A stretch of DNA of 64,000 bases from Beroe forskalii (taxonomy: Eukaryota; Ctenophora; Nuda; Beroida; Beroidae). The notes beneath the pieces were generated by a model that worked only from the letters and a program-made list of their open reading frames with translations, did not search any database and was not told the DNA's origin. A program made the translations under genes and the position numbers. The stretch covers positions 124,001 through 188,000 of the forward strand of contig WFMF01000035.1 of NCBI GenBank assembly GCA_011033025.1, given 5' to 3'. Below are positions 43,139 to 56,600 of the stretch, in pieces. Every line of letters begins with the position of its first letter. Positions within the stretch are counted from its first letter, which is position 1.

Positions 43139-44379
43139 GGTGCTGGGCCAGCTGGGATCGGTGTCAGCTACTGGACACTGCTAGACTATAGATTCTTTTG
43201 TATTACTATTAAAATTATATTGTCAACTGTGAAGCTCAAGGATTCAATTGCAAATTGGATCCTTTGGATATTGATGGAATTTCCAAAAACGAACTTTTCT
43301 AAATCTAATGGGCGTTCATTGAACCTGTTCATGAAGCGAAATACGGATCTGATGATCTGATGAACAAGCCATTCACAAAAATCCTGTGACCTTATTCAAC
43401 TCGAAATTGATGCATACTACTGCGAAAAATATCTGAATATTTAAAGAAAATAATAATAATTTACATATAGGCATGACCTAGACTAACAAATTGAATAAAA
43501 TATAAAAGTTATGCAAAAACATATATATACGATCTCATTTTATTCAAAATAAACGTAAAACCACCGCTGATGATCTCTGTATCAAATCTCCGTTACAACG
43601 TTTAGAATGGAGACATTTGTGGTGGGTAGTGATGTAAAACTCGTTGAGTCACACGAACACTGTTCGTATAATAGCATACATATGAGTGGAGCTATTTTAA
43701 CAAATAACTCCAGTTTAAAACATATCAGCTTGTTAAGCATGATTTTCATTATTATTACACACAAGCACAGCATTAAAAGTCGTCGGCCAGCAATGGACCG
43801 TGTACATGATATGTATCTTTGCGGCATACATAGAATGACACCGAGTTAAAAGATATTTCCTTGTGTTTAAAAAGCAGGGAATATTAATAAACACATATAT
43901 AATACCAGGAATTGTTTAAGATAATACGACTTCAAAGATCAAAATAGCGTGGCGACGGACTTGAATAATAGTTACCAAGTGCAGACAATCATTATTAGGT
44001 CATATTTTGTTTCCATTTCCAAACCAATCAAATCAATTCGTCAAGCATGATAAGGGATAAGCTAGGCCTACCGACATCTTCAGATTTCAATGGATTCAGT
44101 ACCAGATTGGATTTTGACGAACTATCATGGTACCATCCGAATACCAGATTCCAACATGACATCATATCAATAGATTCCGACAGACTCGGCTCCTGGACTC
44201 CGGTCAACACTGCAGGTCACTGAACAACGAGATTCCACCAGACTCAAAACCGACTGATTGGGCACCGACTACTGGATTACAGACGACTCGGTTTCGACGG
44301 CCGAAATCTGACTGAATCGGTTTAGACTGCCAGATTCCGGCGGAATCACTAAACTACCGGAGCCAGATAAGGTCAAAAT
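43139..44379. other. Spacer, no gene seen
   Basis: AT-rich; should hold the promoter of the 429-residue gene. Short ORFs on both strands have no recognisable feature. Confidence 0.5.
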
Positions 44380-45310
44380 CTGGTAGTCGATATCGAATTC
44401 CGTCAACTAGTCAATACCTAATAGCGTCGGAATCTAGTTTTTGATACTGAATTTCGTTACAATCCGGTAGTCGATATCTAATTCCGTAATTAGAATCTGG
44501 CATACTCGTGGAATAGTCGATACCGAGGCCGTCAGGCCGAAGTTGATAATGATTACAGAATCTGGTAGTTGATACTTCATTACGTCACAATCCGGAAGTC
44601 GAATTCGATACCGATACAGAATTCCTATGAAATCTGGGAGTCGATACCGAATTCGATTAAAATCTGGTGCTGGTAGTGGATACCGAAATCCGTCGGAATC
44701 CGGTAGTTAATACCGAATCCTGAAGTCGAACTCGAAGCAATGCCAAGTCCGTTAGAATCCGGTATCGATGCAGATTCCATCTGAATTCGGAATCGACTAT
44801 CAAATTCCGACAGAATTCGTTATCTACTACCGGAATTTGGTAGTCGATACCGAGTCGGTATCGTATCGACTACCAAATTCCGACGGAACTAGGTATCGAC
44901 TACCAAATTCCGACGGAATTCGGTATCCACTATTCCACTACCATATTCCGACGGAACTCGGTATCGACTACCAAATTCCAACAGAATGCGGCATCGACTA
45001 CCACATTCCGACGGAACTCGGTATCGACTACCAGATTCCAACGGAATTCTGTATCCATAACCGATTCCGAAAGAATTCGGTATCGACCACCAGATTCCGA
45101 CGGAACTCGGTATCGACTACCAGATTCCAACGGAATTCAGTATCGACCACTAGAATCTGACTGACTTCGGTATTGCCTACAAAATTCAAACAGAATTCGG
45201 TATTGACTACCAAATTCCGACGGAATTCGGTATTGGTTACCAAATTAAGACGGAATTCGGTATCGACTACCAGATTCCGACTTTCGAATTCCGTCAAAAT
45301 CTGGTAGTCG
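44380..45310. repeat. Degenerate GAATTCGGTATCGACTACCA repeat field
   Basis: Many imperfect 24-33 bp units built from ACTACCAGATTCCGACGGAA and TTCGGTATCG. From 44380 to about 44760 the units are mostly in the opposite orientation (AATCTGGTAGTCGATACCGA), so the field is a large imperfect inverted array. ORFs over it are artefacts. Confidence 0.85.
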
Positions 45311-45675
45311 ATTATTCCGACAAAGGTAATTCAATAATTAATTATTGGACTACGGTTCCGGAATTTAACTGGATTTGGAATTTCAAACTCCGATTGAATT
45401 TGTATTTATAGCTACTATAGCTTTCTGACGTAGCTATTGCTTATAATCATAAAAGATTCATTGGCTCACTTTCATTTCCAAGATCACGAGACAAATAGAG
45501 ACACTGTGATTAAAAGAGAATCTTAATATTACATACATTAGCGTTCCTGTACAATATAACCAGCGTTTAAATAACGGTTTAAAATGATTGAAACTCTTGA
45601 GCCACTGCAACACCATCAAATTGAGCTGATATTCTTTTCGGTTGAGGGATAATATGAGAGGCATGTATATTACAT

Positions 45676-45790
45676 CGGTCTATCGAATGGAATTGGTCGA
45701 TCGAATGGAGTTGGTCGATCGATCAAATCCATTTGAACGACTGATGTGTTTCACTGGTCCCAAAAGACTTGAATCGTGTTTAAACAACTA
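45676..45790. mobile_element. Fragment of the TAA-inserted element family
   Basis: GGAATTGGTCGATCGAATGG, then GGTCGATCGATCAAATCCAT and GACTTGAATCGTGTTTAAAC match the subterminal sequence at the right end of the 30512-31704 element (read in reverse). One end only; no partner end seen. Confidence 0.7.
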
Positions 45791-46656
45791 TACATAATAT
45801 TATAGTTGCTCCCCTACTAGCAACAAGATTTTCTGTGTAAAAATGGCGCCGCGTGAGTCGGTAATTTCAGAAAGTTCTCGTTTCTCGAAGTCGCGACACT
45901 GCAGTGTTAAAATCATTAATTATCAATATTACCCAAATCAAACTATGCAGTATGCTTTGTCCAATAACCGTGGCATACCATTATCAATCCTGTGCGATAG
46001 ATGGTCAAAAGTAACATGACATCCAATTTGTCCATAACAATAATCAATTGTTTAATCAGTATTCTTCAGAGAAAAGCACACACCAAAATTGCTTAACCGA
46101 AAATACTATCATTCAAATTTATCCACATTATCAAAATACCTTTAGGGGTTCAAAAATAGAGGTTTTAAAAAATATATGATTATTTCTATGGTGTCTTTTT
46201 CCAGTATCACCGTGATATGATGAAGTCGTATTGAAATTGTTTGGGGTGCGAAAATCTGGAGATCATTTCCGAAAAAAAGCCTAAATTTTTTCTATAAAAT
46301 ATTTTGATAACACGGATAAAATTTGAATTTATATCAATCTTTTGAAGTTCCTATAAATTACTAGAATATTGATGGTATTGCAAGACTCGCTACGGCAGGT
46401 ATCACAGATTAAAAGGAAACTTGATCCAAAGTTTTACAAAACAGTTTCAACGGAATACTAGACACGAGTTTCATAAATCAGAAGCTACTGAATATTATAT
46501 CAAATTTGGAAGTTTGAAATCAAAATTATAGAAACGAATTAATTAATTATTTTAGCTTAGAATAGGATCACTGGCACTATTATAACTGTTATCTAAAAAT
46601 TAAAACAGTTCAAGCAAATTAAACAAAATTCTTCTGACTTTTTCAGTTTCTATTAA

Positions 46657-46777
46657 GCGCATTAGCTTACCCACAGATTCATTTGACATTGACCAATCGG
46701 CACGCGAATTGAATGTAAAATGGTAAAATGGAGCACTGATTGGCCAATGTCCTGACGATTTCTGGGTGCTTATACGA
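46657..46777. mobile_element. CCAATCAG-type palindromic MITE, copy A
   Basis: Ends GCGCATTAGCTTACCCA and its inverse, with internal TTGACATTGACCAATCGGC facing GCACTGATTGGCCAATGTC. Member of a family with at least five more copies at 48575, 52847, 55650, 56864 and 58534. Confidence 0.75.
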
Positions 46778-46984
46778 GTGAAACTAATAGTAATAAGCCG
46801 TGGACATTAGTTCTAGCAAAGAATACATAAGTACCATTTTAGAATTAAAGTACTAATTATTACTGATCTTAGCCACATAATAAGCGGGAAATATTATAGC
46901 ATACTGATACATTAATAATGCAGAGGGCTGTGAAAATATACAGGCCCAAATCTGCTACAGCACAGCTGTGATAAATTCAATCTG

Positions 46985-47280
46985 TCACCAGTCACCATTC
47001 AGAGTCACCATGACAACGCCACAATGTCACCATTGGCAATATTCAGAGGTCATCTTGACAAAATTCAGTGTCACCATGACAACGCCACAATGTCACCATT
47101 GGCAGCATTCAGAGTCACCATGACAACGCTCCAATGTCACCATGACAACATTCAGAGTCACCATGACAGCATTCGAGTCACCATGACAACACAACAATGT
47201 CACTATGACAAAACTTCAATGTCGCCATGAGAATACTGCTATGTCACCATGACAACAAACACCGCTATGTCACCAAGACA
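46985..47280. repeat. GTCACCATGACAAC repeat, about 13 units
   Basis: Imperfect 21-25 bp units of GTCACCATGACAACGCCACA and AGTCACCATGACAACATTC type, some halves differing. It lies just beyond the 3' end of APBB. Confidence 0.88.
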
Positions 47281-47651
47281 ACGCCTGTCTAAAGTCAGTC
47301 ATTCCCCAAAACATACATAATTCCTCATGCTGACACATAACTCGACGTGGTATACTGGTATTTGGCAACAGAATACATATTCTTCAAATCTTCATGATTT
47401 GACAACAGAGATCTTTCAAATCTTCCGAGTTTTCTGACAAAATGCAGGTCCACATACTCCAGGATTAAACACGCGTACGGGAAATAGGCGGTTCAAAGTC
47501 AACAACTCATTACATCATGATATGATAATGACGTCATCCTACCCGCCTATTTCTCGCGCGCGGCGTATAACATTATACACTGAAGTGAAGTAGGGGCGTG
47601 CGTTTGGCAACTGATAAAATGTCACAAGGGTTGCTAGGGTAACCGGTGCTT

Positions 47652-50600
47652 TCACTTCGTAACAACGGCTCTTGAGTCACCCTCTGTTGACTTCTTCTTT
47701 AGCTTCTTCCAGAATGAGAATATCTGAGAAAGGGCGCGTTAGTGATCAGCCGGGAGCAGGGTCAAAATTTATAGATTCAAGGGTGCGCTAAAAATGAAGT
47801 ACTCAAGCGATATTTGGAGATATAATGGGACAGAGTCAACATTTATAGATTTAAGGGCGCGTTTAAAACAAAATGAGCAGTACCGATACTGTGCATTGAA
47901 TTGACCAGTCTGTTTGTCTGTCTGTCTGTCTGTTTTACTAACCCCCGGTGACTCAGGTTTGTGTGTCTTCTTCATCTCCTCCTGCTTCGCCAGCAGTAAC
48001 TGGTAGCGCGCGTTGCACGCGTTCTGAATGGCGCGCGCCATGTCCGCGCACGAGGAGTCGCTCTGGTACACGTGGCAGTAGAAGATGCGCGGGCCGCCGT
48101 GCACGATGTAGCCGAGGTGGTGCTCGTGCTGGCCCAGTGCCATGAAACTCACAAACCTCACCCGGTGCTCCGCCAGAAGCGTCCGGTCCTGGAAGAAAGC
48201 GGGTTTAAACTAAAGCAGTGGTTAGGTTTGAAAGCAGTGGGTAGGTTAAAAAGCAATGAGCACAAGATCTGAGACTTCACTGACTTTTTGGAATAAGGAC
48301 AAAAATATAATGATGAATTTAGGTTTTCAGAGTAAGATTTTGAGATGTAGAAGAGCAAATGTAAGAAGATTTAAGTTTTTGAGATGTAAGAACATGCAAA
48401 TGTAAGTAAAGTTTGATTACTGTTTCCACCTATCGCTGAGTGGATTTTCCTGAAAATGAGATTGATGGTGGCACTGGCAGTTCGAACCTCCATTGTGACA
48501 CTCGTAGGTTGGTCTGGTTACTGTTCTCTACAGTTCTCGTCACCGTTAGGGTGTATCACATCCGTTCCTGAGTAACGTATTAGCTTACCTACAGGTCCCT
48601 TTGGTATTAACCAATTAGTGCGTGAGTTAACAGTAAACAATAAACAGTCAATCAAAAGTAAATCCTTGATGTTAAGCAGTTAGTTAAATTATTTCAATCA
48701 AAGAAATAATTATCAACAAGTCCAATTCCTCACCTTTCTCCTTCTCCACTCGGATGTATCCCAGATAGAGAGTCTCGAATCTGGAGGGCTGTGCTATGGA
48801 GGACTCTGGGGCAGCTGGACACCCAGCGCCAGGCTGGTCTGTCATGGTGGTCTCCTCAAATAACAAGGAGATAATTAGAATAATTAGAATAATAAGTAGC
48901 TTATTAGAATAATTATAATGCTTTTATTTAGGTTGTGAAATTGAATTGATGTTAGAAATGACACAGTGCACCTTCATATTAACTTCAAATGGTAGGGAGT
49001 CAGAGTACTACAAGCGTAACCCACCGTATAGTATAGAAGTCTTGATAGCTAATTTATGTAAATTAGTAGCACTAATTAATGCAAATAAGTACTGGAACAT
49101 AATGAGTGTTAACGCTAATTACCTTCACTAACTATGAAGCTTCCATTCAATTCATAAATAACAAAATATGTTTTCAGATGAAAATTCGATGCAAAATTTT
49201 ATGAATCGAATACAGAAATACACGAGTGAAATATGTTGTCAGATGAAAACACGAGTGAAATATGTTTTCAGATGAAAATTTGATGCAAAATTTTATGAAC
49301 CGAATGCACGAGTGAACTACTATTTTAATTTTTATGAAACTCATAAAATTAAAATAGTCCTTTAAAATAATTAATTACTGTCAATCTATTTGGAATGAAT
49401 TTTTAATGAGCGAGGTGACAAAACACAAAAGAGAGCGGGGAGCAATAGCGAAATAATAATAAAACACGAGGCGAGCGTTTTAATAATACGCATGTCTCGA
49501 ATCAGGCGCGCGTTCTAAAGTGGAAATAAGACGCGCGGCGCGCGCGCGAGGGGTTCCGATCACCACAAGATAAACAACAACAACAGCAACAGCTCAGCAG
49601 CTTAAAAGCTACCAATTGATGTCGTGACAGAGTGTATACGTATATATGGAGTATAGTCCCACTGCTCCCTCAGACTACTCAACCTCACCAACACACCACT
49701 CTAAGCCATGATAATGACGTCATTGCGCCGCGCCTACAGCTCCACAGAGCGACACCATGGTTTATATATTATTACTGTTAGCAAGCACATATATTATGCG
49801 GCGAAGTGAAGCACTGTGTAGAGTATATACTGACGATCATAATAAACTATTCAAGCAGCGGAGGGGTAGACGCCGTGACGTCATCAATTCTATGAGTTAA
49901 ACCATGAAAATGTCGTCATATTTCATGATATTGGTTGGTTTATATGTAATATTGGGAGGTGCTAATATAAAAACTATTCAAACGATTTAACAAACGAAAT
50001 AAAAAAGGAGGAATTCAAACACTTTATATAGAGTTTTTTCGAGAATTTTTTTAAACGTTTAAGACTTATTTTGAGATTCGATTTAGAGATAGATCAAGAA
50101 ATCTAAAAATACTGATTCAACAATAACAAGCATACAGTATATATTTATATGAAACTTAAATTTTCGATAGGAAAAACATTTCGCTATATTTTTTTGAAAA
50201 AATCTTTCTGCCCTTCGGTTACTGTCTCAACCTATTTTCACTTCACAACACCCCGCTTTAAACAACATGAAATCCAAATAAAGTGGAACATTCAAAACAG
50301 CAAGGGTGAGCAGGAATTCAGAATTGGAACATGGTAAATCTAATTTTAAGTTTACGGTCATAACAAGCCACAAGTTGCCGGGTCTAACGCACATAAAACA
50401 TAAAGATATATTTTTCATACATAAAGTTATATTTTTCATATATAAAGTAATATTTTTCATTTATAAAGCAAAGTTGTATATTTCTCGGAAGATAATGAAT
50501 TCATCTTGTAAAATATAACATGTTGTAATAATATGTTTAGCTGGACAGTGGACACGCATGAGTAAAACACACGTTAGACGGTGATGTCATCATCAGGAGT

Positions 50601-53600
50601 TTGAGTGGTAACTTGATAACCTCACCCTATCACGCTAGGGAAATCAGGGTGAGTGGTGTGAAGTGAGGATGAATGGCAAGGTCACACGACAATGCTACTT
50701 GATAAGGAGAAGGGGTTGTGCAAGGCCAAACCGGCAAACCAAACAGAAGAAATAATCTGCCGAAAAAGTGACAAAGCAGACAAAAACGCACGTTTTAGAA
50801 AAAAAAGGAAAAAGACAAAAGGTGAGAACTTCAAGTTTATGGATGGAAAAGAAACCGTATTTTGAACACATGAGCCTAAGCATGCAAAGTATGAAAATAT
50901 GAAATTGGGAAAGATCGTATTTGTCCTCTCAGATTTTGGTTAACATGTTATTGATCTCAGGGGATCGGTGTGGAAGCAGCTTGTTATTCTCGATTTCAGG
51001 GTCAGGGCAAAAATTACTGCTATAAAAGTATAATATCGCTGTACAGACACACACACAGACACTTTGGTACTAAAAATAACTCCGGTGACATAGAACTCTG
51101 CTTTAATCTGATACTTGGGATCTGTTTTAAATCAAATAACAATTCGAACCAATAATAGATGGGTGTGAAATGACAAAATGTTCATTGTTCATTGTTCAAT
51201 AATATACTTTAATTAATATTTGAGAGGAAAATCATTGGGAAAAATTACTTAAATAATACACTAGATTGCTAAAGACTAACTTCGACAAAACGTACAAAAA
51301 TTCAAACACAGATAATCATAACCTTGACTGTCCACAGACAAACAGATAAACAAAAACCACAATAGAAACCAAAAAATGTAGCAAAACAAGGGCGCCTCAA
51401 GTACAGACATGCCAAGTACAATTTGAAACATCAAAGTTCATGAGGTAAAAAGTAGGAAACGAGAAACTATGTGTCACGGATTTAATCATTCGTACTAAAC
51501 GTCAAATTTAATTCTAATATAAATATCCGGTAATAATGCATGGAGTCAAATTAAAACCTCATCATCTCTGTTCGACAAAATTATGAAACATATTGTAGAC
51601 CACGTGGCATTGGGACCACGTGACATTTGTATCACGTGACCAAATTGTAGTAAATGACAGGTAGCATTTTATCGAAGCTGTGTAATGGAGGACATTATAA
51701 ATTCCCATTAGAAGCGTGATAAAATGTTCACATCGTGTAGAGTAAGTGATGAGGGAATCAGGGGCAAGAATATCGGAATTTGGGAGAGTTTAAGTAAAAT
51801 TTAGGGCTTATTTGGTCCCATTTCCACAATTCCTAAGGGGCTGAAGCATTATTTGATCTATTCTTATTCTATGCAAATTGTAATCTATCACAAGAGCTGT
51901 TTTTGATTTTTACAGTTTTGATTGGTCAACAGCAATGTTATCCCAAAACTCTGACTACGGACCCCAATATGTTTTCTGCAAATACGCTGCACTGGTCCCT
52001 GTGATCTACGGCCCCGTTGGGTTCAAAGGGGGGTAAAGACAAGTAGAGGGGTTAAAAAGGGCGAGTACGTAATACACAATCAACAGTGTACAGGCAACAG
52101 ACACAATATCCCACCCTACAGAGACACAAACAGACACAATCCAATGGCGACACTAAGACGTAGCTTGGGCAATGAAATAGGCATTACATGTCTGATTTCT
52201 CCTGCTTTTGGGAGGTATCGGATATACCACAGGGAGATCCTTAGTTAGGTTGCAGAGTAATGTTAGGCGGTTGAGAATGAAGTCATTATCAGGGGTTAAA
52301 ATGGAGCGCTGACGGAGATTAAGTGCCTATTTTACCGTGATTAGCTAGCATTTAATTTGTGCGGGGATGTGTTTGAGTATCATAGTTTGTGTGTAAATAT
52401 TCAAGGTGTAAATATTCTAGCAAAACGAAGGATTTAATACTAATCAAGCATCACGATTTTGAAAGTTCACTAACGACGATGCGTCATGAGAACATACCGA
52501 AATCAAAAGTTTGTGCAAATAAAATAAAATGGGACACGACAACTGCAAGACGTGGACATTTGAACAACGCGATTATTATCAATCCACCATTGCTCTTTTT
52601 GTGAGTGCAATTATCAGATATTGTTACCTACCAAAAAGCAAATGCTCCTCAGCATTCATCAGGTGGCATGTACATTGTACCCCTCCATTGGGTCAATGAT
52701 GCGTCCATTAACAAGGTACTGTGACAATGCTAGATAAGTGATCATTTGCCACCTTATAATCACTTGTCGATGAAGTGACAACCGCATTTTAAGCTATTTC
52801 ACAGGACAAATACTCAAATAATGGGGCTGGGGCCTTATTATCAACAGCGCATTAGCTTACCCACAGAACCATTTGACATTGACCAATCAGCGCACAAGTT
52901 GATTTTAGACTCGCGCGCTGAATGGTCAGTACCACAACAATGTCTCATGTCAGTATCCCACGGGTAAACTAAATCGCCTCAAATTAAGTACTATAGAATT
53001 AAGCACTGGGGTCACAAAAAATGCTTAATTTGGTGCTGCGTAATAGTGTGCCTTCTTAATTTGCGGAGCTCTTAATTTCCTGTACTAAGGTAAACTATAG
53101 AATAACAGAACGTCCACATGCAGCTGCAAAGCTAGAGAAACGGAGCAATTCTCAAATATACAATATTCATGAATCTGAGGCAATACCGCAAGACAGCTGT
53201 TACCACAATATGGCAATATTGTCACCAATTCATGTCGGTAGCGATAATCACCATGGAAACGCCACTATGCTGAGTTGGATTAAATTATGCAGATTCTACT
53301 CAGAGCTCAGCGATCTGAGGAAAAGAGAGACTTGGAATTCATTCACTAAAATGCACACAGAATGAATAGGTTTTCAAGATATCGTGATTATCATACCAAA
53401 ATGTAGTAAGTTGAACCCCTATTTTAAATGCGGGCATATAAAAGCCCTCATTTTACCCCGACACACAGGATTGAGAGAAAGAGATTAAGCTACGAAAACA
53501 ATTAGATTGGTCAAGAAAGGTCAAACTATATAACCAGGGTAAAGTTGAAAGTCGTCAGAAAATAAAGTATATTATATGACACAAGTATATCATTATGCTG

Positions 53601-56600
53601 AATTATAATAATCAAGCACTGAGCTTCGTCCACGGCTAATAAACGACAGAAAATTAGGTCGTTATCATTACTAGAACAAGTGAATTGATGACGACAAAAC
53701 GCGTATTATGCGAACATGACGTTTAAATCATATAATTTATATATTTCACTAAAGTACGATGAATATATTCTAACATGTGTACTACTGAAAGAGAGAATGT
53801 GCTGTGTCGGGGTGTAATGCGCTATTAAACTGTCGGTGACGACGCGTCACTGCGTGCTGGCCAATCAGACGGCAGAATAAGTATCATCGACCAATCAGAT
53901 TGCAGAATGAGTATCATCAACCAATCAGACGGCTGGATGAGTATCATCAACCAATCAGAAGGCTGGTTGAGTATTATCAACCAATAAGATGGCTGGATGA
54001 GTATCATCAACCAATCAGAAGGCTGGTTGAGTATTATCAACCAATAAGATGGCTGGATGAGTATCATCAACCAATCAGACGGCTGGATGAGTCTCATCAA
54101 CCAATCAGACGGCTGGATGAGTATCATCAACCAATCAGATGGCTGGATGAGTCTCATCAACCAATCAGACGGCTGGATGAGTATCATCAACCAATCAGAC
54201 GGCTGGATCAGTATCATCAACCAATCAGATGACTGGATGAGTACCATCAACCAATCAGATGGCTGGATGAGTATCATCAACCAATCAGATGGCTGGATGA
54301 GTATCATCAAGTTCAACTAATAAGATGGCTGGATGAGTATCATCAACCAATCAGATGGCATGATGAGTATCATCAACCAATCAGATGGCTGCATGAGCTA
54401 CATTAACCAATGAGGGGGGGCTAAATGATATATTTCAAATGATGAGAGAGAGAAACGAGTCGCATCAGCCAATCGATGGACAAAAGGAGGGACACAGATT
54501 ATAACTTGACAAATGAGGGATTCAAACCACCCCAATTGATCAATGTAAGACATCTGAAAGCAAGAGCAGTTTGAATAATTGGTAAAACTAAAATATCAAA
54601 ATATGTGTTGTTTTGCTCAAGCAAGGGTGAATGAAATAGAAAGAAAATATCGTCCAATGGCAGCACGTCATCTGCAGAGAATCAGCCAATGTCGGGGAAG
54701 GATTTGCAACGTTAACCAATCAAGGATATTCGATATATAAACGCGAATATCGTTGTCGACTATATGACCCATGGCGTATTGATGGTAAACCAATCAGCGT
54801 GCACTATTTGCAAGATAATACGCGCTGATTGGTCGAACGAAGGAGTGCGCTGGGTAAACTGAAAAAATCGGCGTCGTCAGTTAAATGATTGCACTAACGA
54901 ATCCAATTACATAATATTCAAGGTAATTGCACTAAATATAACAGTCACATTTTAATGCACTTCCCCGGCCATTTCATCTCGAGTCACGTGACGTATCGTG
55001 GGGCGTTTTGATTGGCTGATCAGCGAGAATCACGCGGTGTAGATTTTTCTCATTTCATTGGCGGAGAATAGAAAAGACGCGATGATATGTGGCGCTATAC
55101 TGCCTTCTGATTGGTTTAGAATGGGAGAGGAGAGAAATATGGCTGAAAGACATCTCAACACGTCGAGCAGAGAAAAATATGCGAGAATGCGTAATGAACC
55201 ATGAAAAAGATGATTTAAATGTTTATTTACAATATAATGAAGTCATCAATATTCGCACGTTTAAACACGAGCTGATGACATCATTAGTCATTACAGCTCT
55301 GCTCTATTATATTGATTGGTATGGAAAATAGAACAAGAACTGAGATTTAGATAAGTTCAAAGTAACGGCAGTACATTGTGGAGAGTATAGAACAACAGGT
55401 GTCCATAGAATCGTCCCGATGAACAACATGAACTAAGACTCTATAAAATCAAATAATAGATATCTAAATCAAATAGATAATATATCTAAAGATACTATCA
55501 AATTGCAGAACATTGCACTAGAACAACAGCTGTTCTCTCACATATTTTCCTTTTGTGATTTAATTAACGCACTAGCACACTCCATAAGCACCAAATATCA
55601 AGTATCTTCAAATCATTGGCATAACAACTGTGTCCGACAAATGTTGTCGGCGTATTAGTTTACCCACAGGTCCATTTGATATTGGCCAATCAGCGCACGA
55701 GTTGAGTGTAAACTTGTTCGCTGATTGGTCAATGTCTTAACGATTTCGCAATCCTATGGGTAAGCTAATATGCCGTCGAGTAACTGTAAACCCAAGCGGT
55801 CTCTTGTCGTTTATATAAACCAGTAAAGTCCTGATTATGACGTAACTTACAACCGCTTATCATAACTATGGGTAAAGACAGATCTTGTTTCGTTGAGAAC
55901 TATGAAAAAATAAGAAAAGAAAAGACAGATTGTTTTGTTGAGAACTAGAAAAAGAGAAGAAAAGTGCAAAAAAGAGGAGAAAAGTGCAGCTATTTGTGTG
56001 TGACGAGACGAGAGAGCAGATATAATATATGTACAGGATGAATAGGCGCTTGAGATGACGTCATTATCAGTGATCAAGAGTATGAAGCTGATGACGTTTT
56101 GCCCCTAATTTTGCGGGGAATTCATTGGCCCCACCTTTACTTAAAGGTACAATTTAATGAAACATATTTACTGATATATAAGCGCATTAAAAGCTTGCGC
56201 CATTTTATTAAAGCATTATGATTTATCATAATTTATTACTGACATAGTATGAGTACCTTAGATTTAATGTAAGATGTAGATATGGTAAAGTTACAGAGGG
56301 AGATTAATAAGAAGGGTTATCGACCAATCAGGAGATAATATGAATACTTCAATAGGAGGCTGGAGTTATTATCCAATCACGAGCCACGGTGGGCAACTTC
56401 ACTTCATCCACAGGTCCTCAATCACGCGTCAGACAGGATTAATTCATCACCAAATCACGATAAAAATGAATTTGAAAATTAAAATTAAAAATATAAATCT
56501 AAAAAAACTTAAGATTATCCACCAAGAACAAGGAGCTAATATTAACGACATAATATTTTACAGTAGTTTCCTTCTAGAAAGTTATGGAAGTTTCTCGAAC

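Noticed and set aside
53825-54320. 163-residue minus-strand and 110-residue plus-strand repeat proteins
   Set aside because: 30-bp unit, multiple of three, open in several frames; better explained as a minisatellite.
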